Assembly (NCBI GenBank): GCA_963766375.1
Contig: CAVXZG010000006.1
Location: 62,001 to 126,000, forward strand
Length of the DNA stretch: 64,000 nt
Source: AC-32 sp963766375
Lineage (GTDB): Bacteria > Actinomycetota > Thermoleophilia > Gaiellales > Gaiellaceae
Reading direction: 5' to 3'
Part shown: piece by piece, positions 36,703-45,158 of the stretch
Position numbering within the stretch: the first letter of the stretch is position 1
Layout of the letters: every line of letters begins with the position of its first letter
Notes under the pieces: generated by a model
Database searches by the model: none
Seen by the model: only the letters and a program-made list of their open reading frames with translations
Told to the model about the DNA's origin: nothing
Program-made: the position numbers and the translations under genes

Positions 36703-37714
36703 CTAGTCGGTCGAGTACTTGGGCTGCACCTTTTCGCCGCGGATGCTGCGCGACCGCGTTGTTGGCGGCGATCGCGGCCTCGCCCATGCCGATCGTGATC
36801 AGCGTGATCTTCCCCGGGTAGCCGGCGACATCACCGGCGGCGTACACGCCGGGGAGCGTCGTCTCGCAGGTCATCGGGTCGATCCGGATCTGGCGCTTGC
36901 CCTCGAGCTCGAGCCCCCAGTCGGCGATCGCGCCCAGGTGCGAGTGGAAGCCGAGCAGCGTGATCAGCGCCTCGCAGTCGACCTGCTCGACCTCGCCGGT
37001 CTTCGTGTTCTCGATCGAGACCGCCTGGATGCTCCCGTCGCCGTGGATCTCGCGCACCTCGCAGGGCGTGAAGATCCGGACGCGGCCCTCATCCGCCAGC
37101 GCGCGCGCCTCGCTCACCGAGGACTCGAGCGCGCGGAAGTTGTCGCGGCGGTGGACGAGCGCGATCGGCGCCTTCGCGGTGTCCTGCAGGCCGAGCGTCC
37201 AGTCGAGCGCGGAGTCGCCGCCACCGACGATCACGCAGGTGCGGTCGCGGAAGACGTCCTTCTCGCGCACGAAGTAGTGGACGCCCTTGTCCTCCCAGGC
37301 CTCGATCCCTTCGATCCCGAGCTTGCGCGGCTCGAAGGCCCCGTGGCCGGCGGTGATGATCAGCGCGCGAGACAGGTAGGGCCCGCCCTTGTCGGTCCCG
37401 ATCGCGAACAGCTCCTCGCCGTTCTGGCTCAGCCGCTCGAGCGTCTGCACCTCCTCGCCGAGGAGCACCTCCGGCCCGTACTGGAGCCCTTGCTCGGCGC
37501 ACAGCTCGACCAGCTTCGTGCCCATGATCTTCGGGTGGCCGGCGACGTCGTAGACGTGCTTCTCCGGGTAGACCGCGGCCACCTGGCCGCCGAGCTGCTC
37601 GAGGCTCTCGATGATCCGCACCGAGGCGTCGCGGTGGCCCGCGTAATACGCGGCCGCCAGGCCCGACGGGCCCGCCCCGAGGATCGTGATGTCGACGACG
37701 CTGTCAGCGCTCAA
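36703..37714 (-). CDS. Thioredoxin reductase-like ferredoxin--NADP reductase (frame break near 36746)
   Basis: 336 residues after repair. FAD site ILGAGPSGLAAAYYAG, NADPH site VIVGGGDSALDW, and second FAD motif GVYAAGDVAGYPGKITLI. There is no redox-active CXXC between the domains, so it is the YumC-type ferredoxin/flavodoxin-NADP reductase rather than a thioredoxin reductase. Near 36744-36747 one extra G breaks the frame; repair gives AVAHIRGEKVQPKYSTD-stop at 36703, the family's usual end. TTG 37714 is the start. With erpA upstream and complex I divergent, a redox role in the cytosol is likely. Confidence 0.85.
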
Positions 37715-37729
37715 GGCGCGACATTGTGC

Positions 37730-38152
37730 CTAGTGCGAGCAGCCGGAGCCGCAGCCGCCCGCGTCGGCGGAGGCGGACGCCTCATGGGCGTCTTCGCCCT
37801 CTTCCACCTGGAAGGAGTGGCCGCAGCCGCACGCGGCGGAAACGTTCGGGTTGTTGATCGCGAAGCCCGCCTGGAGACCCTCGACCCAGTCGATCTCGGT
37901 GCCGGAGAGGTAGGGCGCGCTGAACGGGTCGACGACCACGGGGACGCCGTGGCTCTCGAGCTCGCTGTCGCCTTCCTGGGCACCACGATCGAACCCAAGC
38001 GCGTACTGGAATCCCGAACACCCGCCGCCCTGAACGGCGATGCGCAGGACCGAGGCCTCGCCTTCGGGCTCCTCGGCCATCAGGTCCCTGATCTTCGCCG
38101 CCGCGCTCTCGGTCAGCGACACGAGGGTCAGCGGTCTCTCGGTGATCTCCAT
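37730..38152 (-). CDS. erpA: Iron-sulfur cluster insertion protein (ErpA/IscA A-type carrier)
   Basis: 140 residues. The A-type carrier fold with its three conserved Cys: GGGCSGFQYALGFD and ACGCGHSF near residue 108. It delivers Fe-S clusters to apo-enzymes. The C-terminus extends about 25 residues beyond the usual end with an acidic stretch and a metal-binding-looking GGCGSGCSH tail. ATG 38152 has TACGAT 7 nt upstream. It diverges from nuoA, whose operon encodes many Fe-S subunits. Confidence 0.9.
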   Translation of the reverse strand: MEITERPLTLVSLTESAAAKIRDLMAEEPEGEASVLRIAVQGGGCSGFQYALGFDRGAQEGDSELESHGVPVVVDPFSAPYLSGTEIDWVEGLQAGFAINNPNVSAACGCGHSFQVEEGEDAHEASASADAGGCGSGCSH

Positions 38153-38159
38153 CGCGCCA

Positions 38160-38165
38160 ATCGTA
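38160..38165 (-). promoter_or_regulatory. -10 box of erpA
   Basis: TACGAT (minus strand) lies 7 nt before ATG 38152. The remaining 38166-38319 gap before nuoA holds a TTTGTAACAGCTGT stretch at 38220 but no convincing promoter. Confidence 0.5.
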
Positions 38166-38319
38166 GCAGCGTGGTTCGGCTGTCCGAATCCCCCACCCGG
38201 GGCCTCCCGCGACGCGGAGTTTGTAACAGCTGTCTCACGCTTGGTTGAGCCGTTTTCCTCCTCGCTCGTGGCGTCTCCCGCTCTGCTAACTTCCCGCTCG
38301 CCCTACGCGGGAGGAACGC

Positions 38320-38682
38320 GTGCTCGACAGCTGGTTGCCCTTCCTGATCTACGGGTTCTTCGCGCTCGCGATTCCGGTCTCGATGATGGTCATGTCCTTC
38401 GTGTTCGCGACGCGCCCGCACCGCCGCTACAAGGCGCGCGCGCTGGAGTTCGAGTCCGGGGTCTCCACGGGCCCGCTCGAGCAGAGCCGCTTCACGATCA
38501 GCTTCTACCTGACGGCGATGCTCTTCATCGTCTTCGACATCGAGATCGTCTTCCTGTATCCGCTCGCCGTGATCCTTCACCAGCTCAAGTGGTTCGGCTT
38601 CGTCGAGTTCTCGTTCTTCCTGCTCATCCTCGCCGTGGCCTACGTCTACATCTGGCGCAAGGGGGCTCTGGAGTGGCGGTAA
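38320..38682 (+). CDS. nuoA: NADH-quinone oxidoreductase subunit A
   Basis: 120 residues, three membrane helices, with the conserved FESGV loop (ALEFESGVSTGPLEQSRF) and FDIEIVFLYPLA. Membrane-arm subunit of complex I near the quinone site. GTG 38320 follows GGGAGGAACGC. First gene of nuoA-N, all on the plus strand and mostly overlapping. Confidence 0.95.
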   Translation: MLDSWLPFLIYGFFALAIPVSMMVMSFVFATRPHRRYKARALEFESGVSTGPLEQSRFTISFYLTAMLFIVFDIEIVFLYPLAVILHQLKWFGFVEFSFFLLILAVAYVYIWRKGALEWR

Positions 38683-38727
38683 AGAAGCCGAAGACGGCTC
38701 GCCGACTACGGCGTCCACAGCGAGCGG

Positions 38728-39261
38728 GTGATGTGGCAGGGCAAGGGTCCGAGCAAGTTCGAGCAGGAGCTCGGCGAGGACCTCGAGCAGAAGCTGATGC
38801 TGACCACCGTGGACAAGGCGGTCCACTGGGCGCAGTCGAGCTCGATCTGGCCCGACACCTTCGGGCTGGCCTGCTGCGCGATCGAGATGATGTCGATCGT
38901 CTCCGCGCGCTACGACGTCGCGCGCTTCGGTGCCGAGGTCTTCCGCTCCTCGCCGCGCCAGGCGGACCTGCTGATCGTTTCCGGCCGCGTCGCGCACAAG
39001 ATGGCCGCGCCGCTGCGGCAGATCTACGACCAGATGCTCGAGCCGAAGTGGGTGATCGCGATGGGCGCCTGCGCCAGCTCGGGCGGGATGTTCAACAACT
39101 ACGCGGTGCTCCAGGGCGTGGACAAGATCGTCGCCGTCGACGTGCACGTGCCCGGGTGCCCGCCGCGCCCCGAGGCCCTGCTCGAGGGCATCGTCCGCCT
39201 CCAGGAGAAGATCAAGGCGGGGGTGCCTCCGGCCTACGAGATCCGGGGCGTGGCGAGCTGA
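38728..39261 (+). CDS. nuoB: NADH-quinone oxidoreductase subunit B
   Basis: 177 residues as read from GTG 38728. The N2 cluster cysteines are present in FGLACCAIEMM, GACASSGGMF and VPGCPPRPE. This subunit passes electrons to quinone. The true start may be GTG 38673, overlapping nuoA: VAVKKPKTAR followed, after removal of one C near 38702, by DYGVHSERVMWQGKG. That would fit the tight packing of the other nuo genes. The gap of 45 nt otherwise holds nothing. Confidence 0.94.
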   Translation: MMWQGKGPSKFEQELGEDLEQKLMLTTVDKAVHWAQSSSIWPDTFGLACCAIEMMSIVSARYDVARFGAEVFRSSPRQADLLIVSGRVAHKMAAPLRQIYDQMLEPKWVIAMGACASSGGMFNNYAVLQGVDKIVAVDVHVPGCPPRPEALLEGIVRLQEKIKAGVPPAYEIRGVAS

Positions 39262-39800
39262 CCTACGAGGGCGTCCCCGGGCTGGTCGAGCAGCGGGAGG
39301 AGCTCGGTGAGACGACGCTCGTCGTGGATCCCGCGCGGGTCGAGGAGGCCTGTCTGCACCTGCGCGACCAGGAGGGCTTCAACATGCTCGCCGACGTCAC
39401 GCCGACCGACTACCTCGGCTGGGGCTCCCGGGGCGTCGCCGGCTACATCGGCGACTCATCGGGCCGCGACCTCAACTCGCCGGGCGCCCAGGGATACGCG
39501 CGCCGGCCCGCGCCGAAGCCGAAGCGCTTCGCGATGAACTACCACCTGCTCTCGATCCCCGAGGGCCGGCGCGTGCGCGTGCAGGCCTGGCTGGACGAGG
39601 ACGAACCGGTCCCGAGCGTCGTCTCGGTCTGGCCGACCGCCGACTGGCACGAGCGCGAGGCCTGGGACATGATGGGCATCCGGATCGAGGGCCACCCGAA
39701 CCTCTCCCGGATCCTGATGGAGGACGACTGGGAGGGGCACCCGCTCCGCAAGGACTACCCGATCGGCGGAGAGCCGGTCCGCTTCTCGGGCGAGGAATAG
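39258..39800 (+). CDS. nuoC: NADH-quinone oxidoreductase subunit C (apparent CTG start)
   Basis: 180 residues. It has the 30-kDa subunit signature: ERFEL-type segment HEREAWDMMGIRIEGHPNLSRI and a GHPLRKDYPI end. It forms the matrix-side arm with NuoD. No ATG, GTG or TTG precedes the conserved ETTLVVDPARVEEAC; the first NTG is CTG 39258, in a CTGA overlap with the nuoB stop. An unusual loop with GWGSRGVAGYIGDSSGRD is inserted after the N-terminal domain. It ends in a 1-nt overlap with nuoD. Confidence 0.9.
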   Translation: MTYEGVPGLVEQREELGETTLVVDPARVEEACLHLRDQEGFNMLADVTPTDYLGWGSRGVAGYIGDSSGRDLNSPGAQGYARRPAPKPKRFAMNYHLLSIPEGRRVRVQAWLDEDEPVPSVVSVWPTADWHEREAWDMMGIRIEGHPNLSRILMEDDWEGHPLRKDYPIGGEPVRFSGEE

Positions 39801-41071
39801 TGGCTCTCGCTCCGGAAAAGCCGCGGATCTACGAGGGCTCCCGCATCCCCTCGCCGGTCCCGACGATCCTCGCGATCCCGCCCGAGCTACGGGAATCCGA
39901 AGACATCCTCGAGATCAACTTCGGGCCGAACCACCCCTCGACCCACGGCGTCCTGCGGCTCGTGATCGAGCTGCACGGCGAGCGGGTGGTCGGCCTGCGC
40001 GCGGTGGTCGGCTACCTGCACACGGGCTTCGAGAAGAACATGGAGGCCAAGAGCTGGTGGAAGGCGATCACCTACTCGCCGCGGATCGACTACCTCTCCT
40101 TCCAGAACAACGAGCTCGTCTTCGTGCTCGGGGTCGAGAAACTGCTCGGCATCCAGGTGCCGACGAAGGCCACCTGGATGCGGATGTGCCTCGCCGAGCT
40201 GAACCGGATCCACTCGCACCTGGTCTGGCTCGCGACGGCGGCTCTCGAGCTCGGGGCGATCTCGATGTTCTGGTACTGCTTTCGCGAGCGCGACCAGATC
40301 CTCGACCTGTTCGAGATGGTCACCGGGGAGCGCATGCACACGCGCTACTACCAGGTCGGTGGGCTCGCGGCCGACATCCCGCCCGGGTTCTTCCCGGAGG
40401 CGCGGAAGTTCGTCGACTGGATGCCCAAGGCGGTCAGCGAGTACGAGTCACTCGTCGACCGGAACGCGATCTGGCTCGAGCGGACGAAGGGGCTCGGGCT
40501 GCTCTCGGCCGAGGACGCGATCGCGCTCGGCCAGACCGGGCCGGTCCTGCGGGGCTCAGGGGTGGACTGGGACCTGCGCAAGACGCAGCCCTACCTCGCC
40601 TACGACGAGGTCGAGTTCGACGTGCCCGTCTACGAGAACGGCGACGTCTGGGACCGGTACAAGGTGCACATGGACGAGATGCGGGAGTCCACCCGCATCG
40701 TCGCCCAGTGCCTCGACCGGCTCGAGGAGATGAAGGGCGAGCCCTGGATCGCGGACGACCGCAAGGTCGTGCTGCCGCCGCGCGAGGAGCTCCACACCTC
40801 GATGGAGTCCCTGATCCACCACTTCAAGATCGTCACCGAGGGCTTCCGCGTCCCGGAGGGCGAGGTCTACGTGCCCGTCGAGTCGCCTCGCGGGGAGCTC
40901 GGCTGCTACCTGGTCTCCGACGGCGGCCCGAAGCCGTGGCGGGTCAAGTTCCGCGCGCCGAGCTTCGTCGCGCTCGAGGCGACGGCGACCTGCATGAGCG
41001 ACGCGCTCGTGGCCGACCTGATCGCGATCGTCGGCTCGCTCGACACGGTCATGGGCGAGGTCGACAGATGA
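39800..41071 (+). CDS. nuoD: NADH-quinone oxidoreductase subunit D
   Basis: 423 residues, 49-kDa subunit. Landmarks: NFGPNHPSTHGVLRLV, GYLHTGFEKNME, RIDYLSFQNNE and the C-terminal VPVESPRGELGCYLVSDG, with a final D(T)VMGEVDR. It lines the quinone-binding cavity with NuoB. GTG 39800 overlaps the nuoC stop by one base; the end overlaps nuoE by 4 nt. Confidence 0.96.
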   Translation: MALAPEKPRIYEGSRIPSPVPTILAIPPELRESEDILEINFGPNHPSTHGVLRLVIELHGERVVGLRAVVGYLHTGFEKNMEAKSWWKAITYSPRIDYLSFQNNELVFVLGVEKLLGIQVPTKATWMRMCLAELNRIHSHLVWLATAALELGAISMFWYCFRERDQILDLFEMVTGERMHTRYYQVGGLAADIPPGFFPEARKFVDWMPKAVSEYESLVDRNAIWLERTKGLGLLSAEDAIALGQTGPVLRGSGVDWDLRKTQPYLAYDEVEFDVPVYENGDVWDRYKVHMDEMRESTRIVAQCLDRLEEMKGEPWIADDRKVVLPPREELHTSMESLIHHFKIVTEGFRVPEGEVYVPVESPRGELGCYLVSDGGPKPWRVKFRAPSFVALEATATCMSDALVADLIAIVGSLDTVMGEVDR

Positions 41072-41535
41072 CCGAGCTGGTTCAGGAGATCCGCGAGATC
41101 GCGGCTCAATATCCGGAGGCCCGCTCGGCGATCCTGCCGGCGCTGCACCTGGCGCAGAAGCGGAACGACGGCTGGCTCCCGCCGCAGGCGCTGGAGGAGG
41201 TCGGCACGGCACTCGGGGTCACCCCGGCGTACGTCCAATCGGTCGCGTCGTTCTACGACATGTTGCACCTGGCGCCGGTGGGGCAGCACCTGGTCGAGGT
41301 CTGCACCAACGTCTCGTGCGCGCTCGTGGGGGCACAGCAGGTGGTCGAGGCCTTTCAGCGCGAGCTGGGCGTGCGGCCAGGCGAGACGACCGAGGACGGC
41401 GCGGTGACGCTGAAGACGATGGAGTGCGCCGGGGGCTGCGGCTGGGCTCCGGTCGTGGTCGTCGACCACCGCTACCGCGAGCCGGTTCGAGCAGAAGACG
41501 TACCGGGACTCGTCGGAGAGCTGCGCGGTGGGTAG
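41068..41535 (+). CDS. nuoE: NADH-quinone oxidoreductase subunit E
   Basis: 155 residues. Thioredoxin-like [2Fe-2S] subunit; ligands Cys79, Cys84, Cys120 and Cys124 (CTNVSC and CAGGC). It pairs with NuoF in the NADH module. ATG 41068 overlaps the nuoD stop (ATGA). Confidence 0.95.
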   Translation: MTELVQEIREIAAQYPEARSAILPALHLAQKRNDGWLPPQALEEVGTALGVTPAYVQSVASFYDMLHLAPVGQHLVEVCTNVSCALVGAQQVVEAFQRELGVRPGETTEDGAVTLKTMECAGGCGWAPVVVVDHRYREPVRAEDVPGLVGELRGG

Positions 41536-42853
41536 CCGAGAGCGCGTGACGGTCGTCCTCGCGGGCGCGGACGAGCGCGACCTGACGAAGCTGGCCGAGT
41601 ACCGCAAGGCCGGCGGCTTCAAGTCGCTCGCAAAGGCCCGGAAGATGCAGCCGCAGGCGATCATCGACGAGTTGCTCACCTCGGGCCTGCGCGGGCGCGG
41701 CGGCGCCGGGTTCCCGATGGGCCGCAAGGCGAGCTTCCTCGCGAAGGACACCGGCAAGCCGGTCTACCTGGTCGTCAACGCCGACGAGTCGGAGCCGGGC
41801 GACTTCAAGGACCGCGAGATCATGTTCCGGGTGCCACACCGGCTGCTCGAGGGCTGCTTGATCACCGCGCACGCGATCGGGTCGGAGAACGTCTTCATCT
41901 ACCTGCGCGGTGAGTACACGCACGAGTTCGACGTGCTGCGAGCTGCGCTCGACGAGCTACGGGAGGCGAAGCTGCTCGGCGGCGTCACCGTCGTCATCCA
42001 CCGTGGAGCCGGCGCGTACATCTGCGGCGAGGAGACGGCGCTGCTGGAATCGCTCGAGGGCAAGCGCGGGCAGCCTCGCTCGAAGCCGCCCTTCCCGGCG
42101 GTGCAGGGGCTCTACGCGTCGCCGACGCTGATCAACAACGTCGAGACGATCGCGACCGTGCCGGCGATCGTGGAGCGCGGCGGCGCCTGGTATGCCTCGC
42201 TCGGGGTCGAGAACTCAGCAGGCACACGAGTGTTCTCGCTCTCCGGCAACGTCGTCAACGGCGGGAACTACGAGCTCGAGCTCGGGACCTCGCTCTACGA
42301 GCTGATCTACCGGATCGGCGGAGGAATCCCCGACGGGCGCAAGCTGAAGGCCGTGATCCCGGGCGGCTCGTCCGTGCCGGTGCTGACCGCGGGCGAGATC
42401 CAGTACCCGCTCGACTTCGACTCGATGGCGGAGGCGGGGACGATGCTCGGCTCCGGCGCGGTGATCGTGATCGACGACCGCTGCTGCATGGTGCAGCTCG
42501 GCCTGCGGGTCGCGCAGTTCTACCAACACGAGTCGTGCGGGAAGTGCACGCCCTGCCGCGAGGGGACGCGCTGGATGGTGCAGATCCTGCGCGCGATCGA
42601 GGACGGGCGGGCCGAGCACTCGGAGCTCGACCTGCTGCTCGACGTCTGCGACCGGATCCTCGGCAAATGCCTGTGCCCGCTCGGCGACGCGGCGGCGATG
42701 CCGGTGGCCAGCTACGTGACGAAGTTCAAGGACGAGTACCGGCAGCACATCGACGAGGGCGGCTGCCCCTTCGGCGGCGAGTCCTCGCTCGAGGGCGTGA
42801 TCGCGCCAAGCGACCAGGAGACCCTCACACCCGTCGCGGTGATTCCGGCGTGA
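41528..42853 (+). CDS. nuoF: NADH-quinone oxidoreductase subunit F
   Basis: 441 residues. NADH- and FMN-binding flavoprotein: GLRGRGGAGFPMGRK (NADH), NADESEPGDFKDRE (FMN), GAGAYICGEETAL, and the [4Fe-4S] ligands SCGKCTPCREGT plus LCPLGDAA. It oxidises NADH. GTG 41528 overlaps nuoE by 8 nt. It is followed by a 106-nt gap, the only real gap in the operon besides nuoA-nuoB, which contains twin palindromes. Confidence 0.96.
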   Translation: MGSRERVTVVLAGADERDLTKLAEYRKAGGFKSLAKARKMQPQAIIDELLTSGLRGRGGAGFPMGRKASFLAKDTGKPVYLVVNADESEPGDFKDREIMFRVPHRLLEGCLITAHAIGSENVFIYLRGEYTHEFDVLRAALDELREAKLLGGVTVVIHRGAGAYICGEETALLESLEGKRGQPRSKPPFPAVQGLYASPTLINNVETIATVPAIVERGGAWYASLGVENSAGTRVFSLSGNVVNGGNYELELGTSLYELIYRIGGGIPDGRKLKAVIPGGSSVPVLTAGEIQYPLDFDSMAEAGTMLGSGAVIVIDDRCCMVQLGLRVAQFYQHESCGKCTPCREGTRWMVQILRAIEDGRAEHSELDLLLDVCDRILGKCLCPLGDAAAMPVASYVTKFKDEYRQHIDEGGCPFGGESSLEGVIAPSDQETLTPVAVIPA

Positions 42854-42861
42854 GAAGGCAA

Positions 42862-42876
42862 GTAACAGTCTGTTAC
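42862..42876. promoter_or_regulatory. Palindromic site 1 between nuoF and nuoG
   Basis: GTAACAG-T-CTGTTAC, part of an 18-nt sequence (CAAGTAACAGTCTGTTAC, 42859-42876) repeated exactly 66 bp downstream. Likely a dimeric regulator site. Confidence 0.5.
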
Positions 42877-42924
42877 AAGGGCCAGAAGCCCCGGAGCGCG
42901 CGCAGGGCCCAACGGCAAACGCAA

Positions 42925-42945
42925 CAAGTAACAGTCTGTTACTTG
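42925..42945. promoter_or_regulatory. Palindromic site 2 between nuoF and nuoG
   Basis: Perfect dyad with 10-nt arms CAAGTAACAG and CTGTTACTTG around a central T, 14 nt before the nuoG TTG start. A 1-nt loop is too tight for a full RNA hairpin, which favours a DNA site. Confidence 0.5.
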
Positions 42946-42959
42946 GAAAGAGGTGGGCG

Positions 42960-45158
42960 TTGAGCTCCGCGGCGGCGGTCGAACTGGTCACGGTTGTAAT
43001 CGACGACCGCGAGGTGCAGGTGCCGAAGGGCACCGGGATCGTCGAGACAGCGATCAACGCGGGGATCGAGATCCCCGTCTTCTGCTACGAGCCGCGCCTC
43101 GGGCCGGCGGTCGGCGCCTGCCGTATGTGCCTCTGCGAGGTCGAGGGCATGCCGAAGCTCCAGGCCGTCTGCACCATGACCGCCCAGGACGGAATGGTCG
43201 TCCGCACCGCCCAGACCTCCGCCAAGGCCGCCGAGGGCCAGAACGCGACCCTCGAGTTCATCCTCGTCAACCACCCGCTCGACTGCCCGGTCTGCGACAA
43301 GGGCGGCGAGTGCCCGTTGCAGGACCTCACGTTCCGCTGGGGCCCGGGGAACACGCGCATGGAGTTCGAGAAGCGCACTCTCGAGAAGCCGATCCCGATC
43401 TCGCCGGCGATCGCCCTCGACCGCGAGCGCTGCATCCTCTGCTACCGCTGCACACGGTTCTCCGAAGGCGTCGCCGAGGACGGCCAGCTGATCGCGCGCA
43501 ACCGCGGCGCGCTCTCGCTGATCGGCACCTTCGAGGACCTGCCCTACCGCGCGCCCTTCTCCGGCAACGTGATCGAGCTCTGTCCGGTCGGCGCGCTGAC
43601 CTCCACGCAGTACCGGTTCACCGGCCGGCCCTGGGAGATCCAGAACGTGCCGACGGTCTGCGGCCTCTGCCCGGTCGGCTGCAACGTCCACGCGACCATG
43701 CGCGAGGGAAAGGTCAGGCGGATGCTCTCCCGGAACCATCCCCAGGTGGACGAGGGCTGGCTCTGCGACAAGGGCCGCTTCGCCTACACGCACCTCTACG
43801 CGCGCGACCGGATCTCCGATCCGCTGCGCCGTTCGCGCCGGCGCGGCTTCGAGGAGCTCTCCTGGGACGACGCGCTCGACGAGGCCGAGCGGCTGCTGCG
43901 CGAGGCCGAGGGCCGGATCGTGACCGCGCTCTCCGGCTCCGAGACCGTTGAGCAGGCCTACGCGCTCGGCAAGCTCCTGCGCAAGGGGCTCGGCGCGCAC
44001 ACGGCGCTCTTGCCGGAGGAGACCAGCAGCGCGCTCGACGCTTACCGCTTGCCGCTCTCTGCGATCCGCGAAGCCGAGCTCGTGGTCGTGCTCGGGGACG
44101 AGCCGGTCGCCGAGCGGGCGCCGATCGTCGACCTCTGGCTCCGGGCCGCCCGCCGCGCGGGTGCGCAGATCGAGCACACCGGCGATGCGATCGAGAGCTG
44201 CCGCCGCCTTGCCCAGGCGGGAGACGACCTGGGCAAGCGCCTGCGCGAGAGCGAGCGCGCGATCCTGATCTGGTCGGCCGAGGAAGGCAGCGGCGGGGCG
44301 CACCTGGCGGCGCTGGCGGGCCAGCTCGGCTTCGACGGCAAGCCCGGCTCCGGCGCCTTCCACCTGCCGAGCACGCCAAACGGGCGGGGAGTGGCGGATG
44401 CCTGGGCCGCCTGCTGCGACGACGAAGCCGAGGCCCCGGAGGAGATCGGGCTCCTGCTCGTCTCGGGCGACGAGGCCGCCGCCGACCCGAACGTGCGCGC
44501 GCTCGCCGAGCGCGCCGAGCGCGTGATCGTCACGTCGATGTTCCAGGGGCTGGCCGTCGGCTGGGCCGACCTGGTCCTGCCGGGCACGAGCTACCTCGAG
44601 CGCGACGGTACCTACGTCAACCTCGAAGGCCGGCTGCAGCGACTGCGGCGTGCCGCGATTCCGCCCGCGCCGGACGAGCTCGCCTGGATCTCGAAGCTGG
44701 CCGAGCGCTTCGAGGTCGAGCTGCCGCCCTACGCGTCCGCGGTGTTCACCGAGCTGTCCGAGCTCATCTACGACGGCCTGCCCTTCGGCGAGGTCGGCGA
44801 GCAGGCCGAGCTGCGCACCCGCAGCGAGGCGCCGCCCGCGGAGCTGCCGGAGGAGACTCCTCAGACCGGCCGCAAGGGAGAGCTGAGGCTCATCCGCTTC
44901 CGCGCGCTCTTCTCAGGGCCTGCGGTCGAACGTGTGCCCGAGCTGCAGTTCCAGCGGCCGCCGCCCGAGGTCGAGCTCGCGCCCGAGGAGGCCGAGGCTC
45001 GCAAGATCCTGAACGGCGAGCCCGTGACGGTGAAGCACGTCGCGGTCAGCCGCGAGCTGCGCGCCCGCATCAACCCCTCGCTGCGGCCCGGAATCGCCCG
45101 GATCGCGAGCGAGCACGCGGGCGAGCTCGTCGGCTTCGTGGAGGTGAAGAAGCCCTGA
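42960..45158 (+). CDS. nuoG: NADH-quinone oxidoreductase subunit G
   Basis: 732 residues. N-terminal [2Fe-2S] domain (CYEPRLG..GACRMCLCEVEG), His/Cys cluster (HPLDCPVCDKGGECPLQD), [4Fe-4S] site (ERCILCYRCTRF, ELCPVGAL), then a molybdopterin-oxidoreductase-like domain opening with CGLCPVGCNVH, which could bind one more cluster. It carries electrons through the peripheral arm. TTG 42960 follows GAAAGAGGTGGGCG. Its TGA overlaps the CTG start of nuoH. Confidence 0.94.
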   Translation: MSSAAAVELVTVVIDDREVQVPKGTGIVETAINAGIEIPVFCYEPRLGPAVGACRMCLCEVEGMPKLQAVCTMTAQDGMVVRTAQTSAKAAEGQNATLEFILVNHPLDCPVCDKGGECPLQDLTFRWGPGNTRMEFEKRTLEKPIPISPAIALDRERCILCYRCTRFSEGVAEDGQLIARNRGALSLIGTFEDLPYRAPFSGNVIELCPVGALTSTQYRFTGRPWEIQNVPTVCGLCPVGCNVHATMREGKVRRMLSRNHPQVDEGWLCDKGRFAYTHLYARDRISDPLRRSRRRGFEELSWDDALDEAERLLREAEGRIVTALSGSETVEQAYALGKLLRKGLGAHTALLPEETSSALDAYRLPLSAIREAELVVVLGDEPVAERAPIVDLWLRAARRAGAQIEHTGDAIESCRRLAQAGDDLGKRLRESERAILIWSAEEGSGGAHLAALAGQLGFDGKPGSGAFHLPSTPNGRGVADAWAACCDDEAEAPEEIGLLLVSGDEAAADPNVRALAERAERVIVTSMFQGLAVGWADLVLPGTSYLERDGTYVNLEGRLQRLRRAAIPPAPDELAWISKLAERFEVELPPYASAVFTELSELIYDGLPFGEVGEQAELRTRSEAPPAELPEETPQTGRKGELRLIRFRALFSGPAVERVPELQFQRPPPEVELAPEEAEARKILNGEPVTVKHVAVSRELRARINPSLRPGIARIASEHAGELVGFVEVKKP

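Noticed and set aside
36703..37714. Thioredoxin reductase
   Set aside because: Both nucleotide-binding motifs are there but the CXXC pair between the domains is missing, which fits the ferredoxin-NADP reductase branch.
42859..42945. The twin 18-nt repeats as a CRISPR or attachment-site pair
   Set aside because: Only two copies with a 48-nt interval, inside a conserved operon, and no cas, integrase or other mobile gene nearby.
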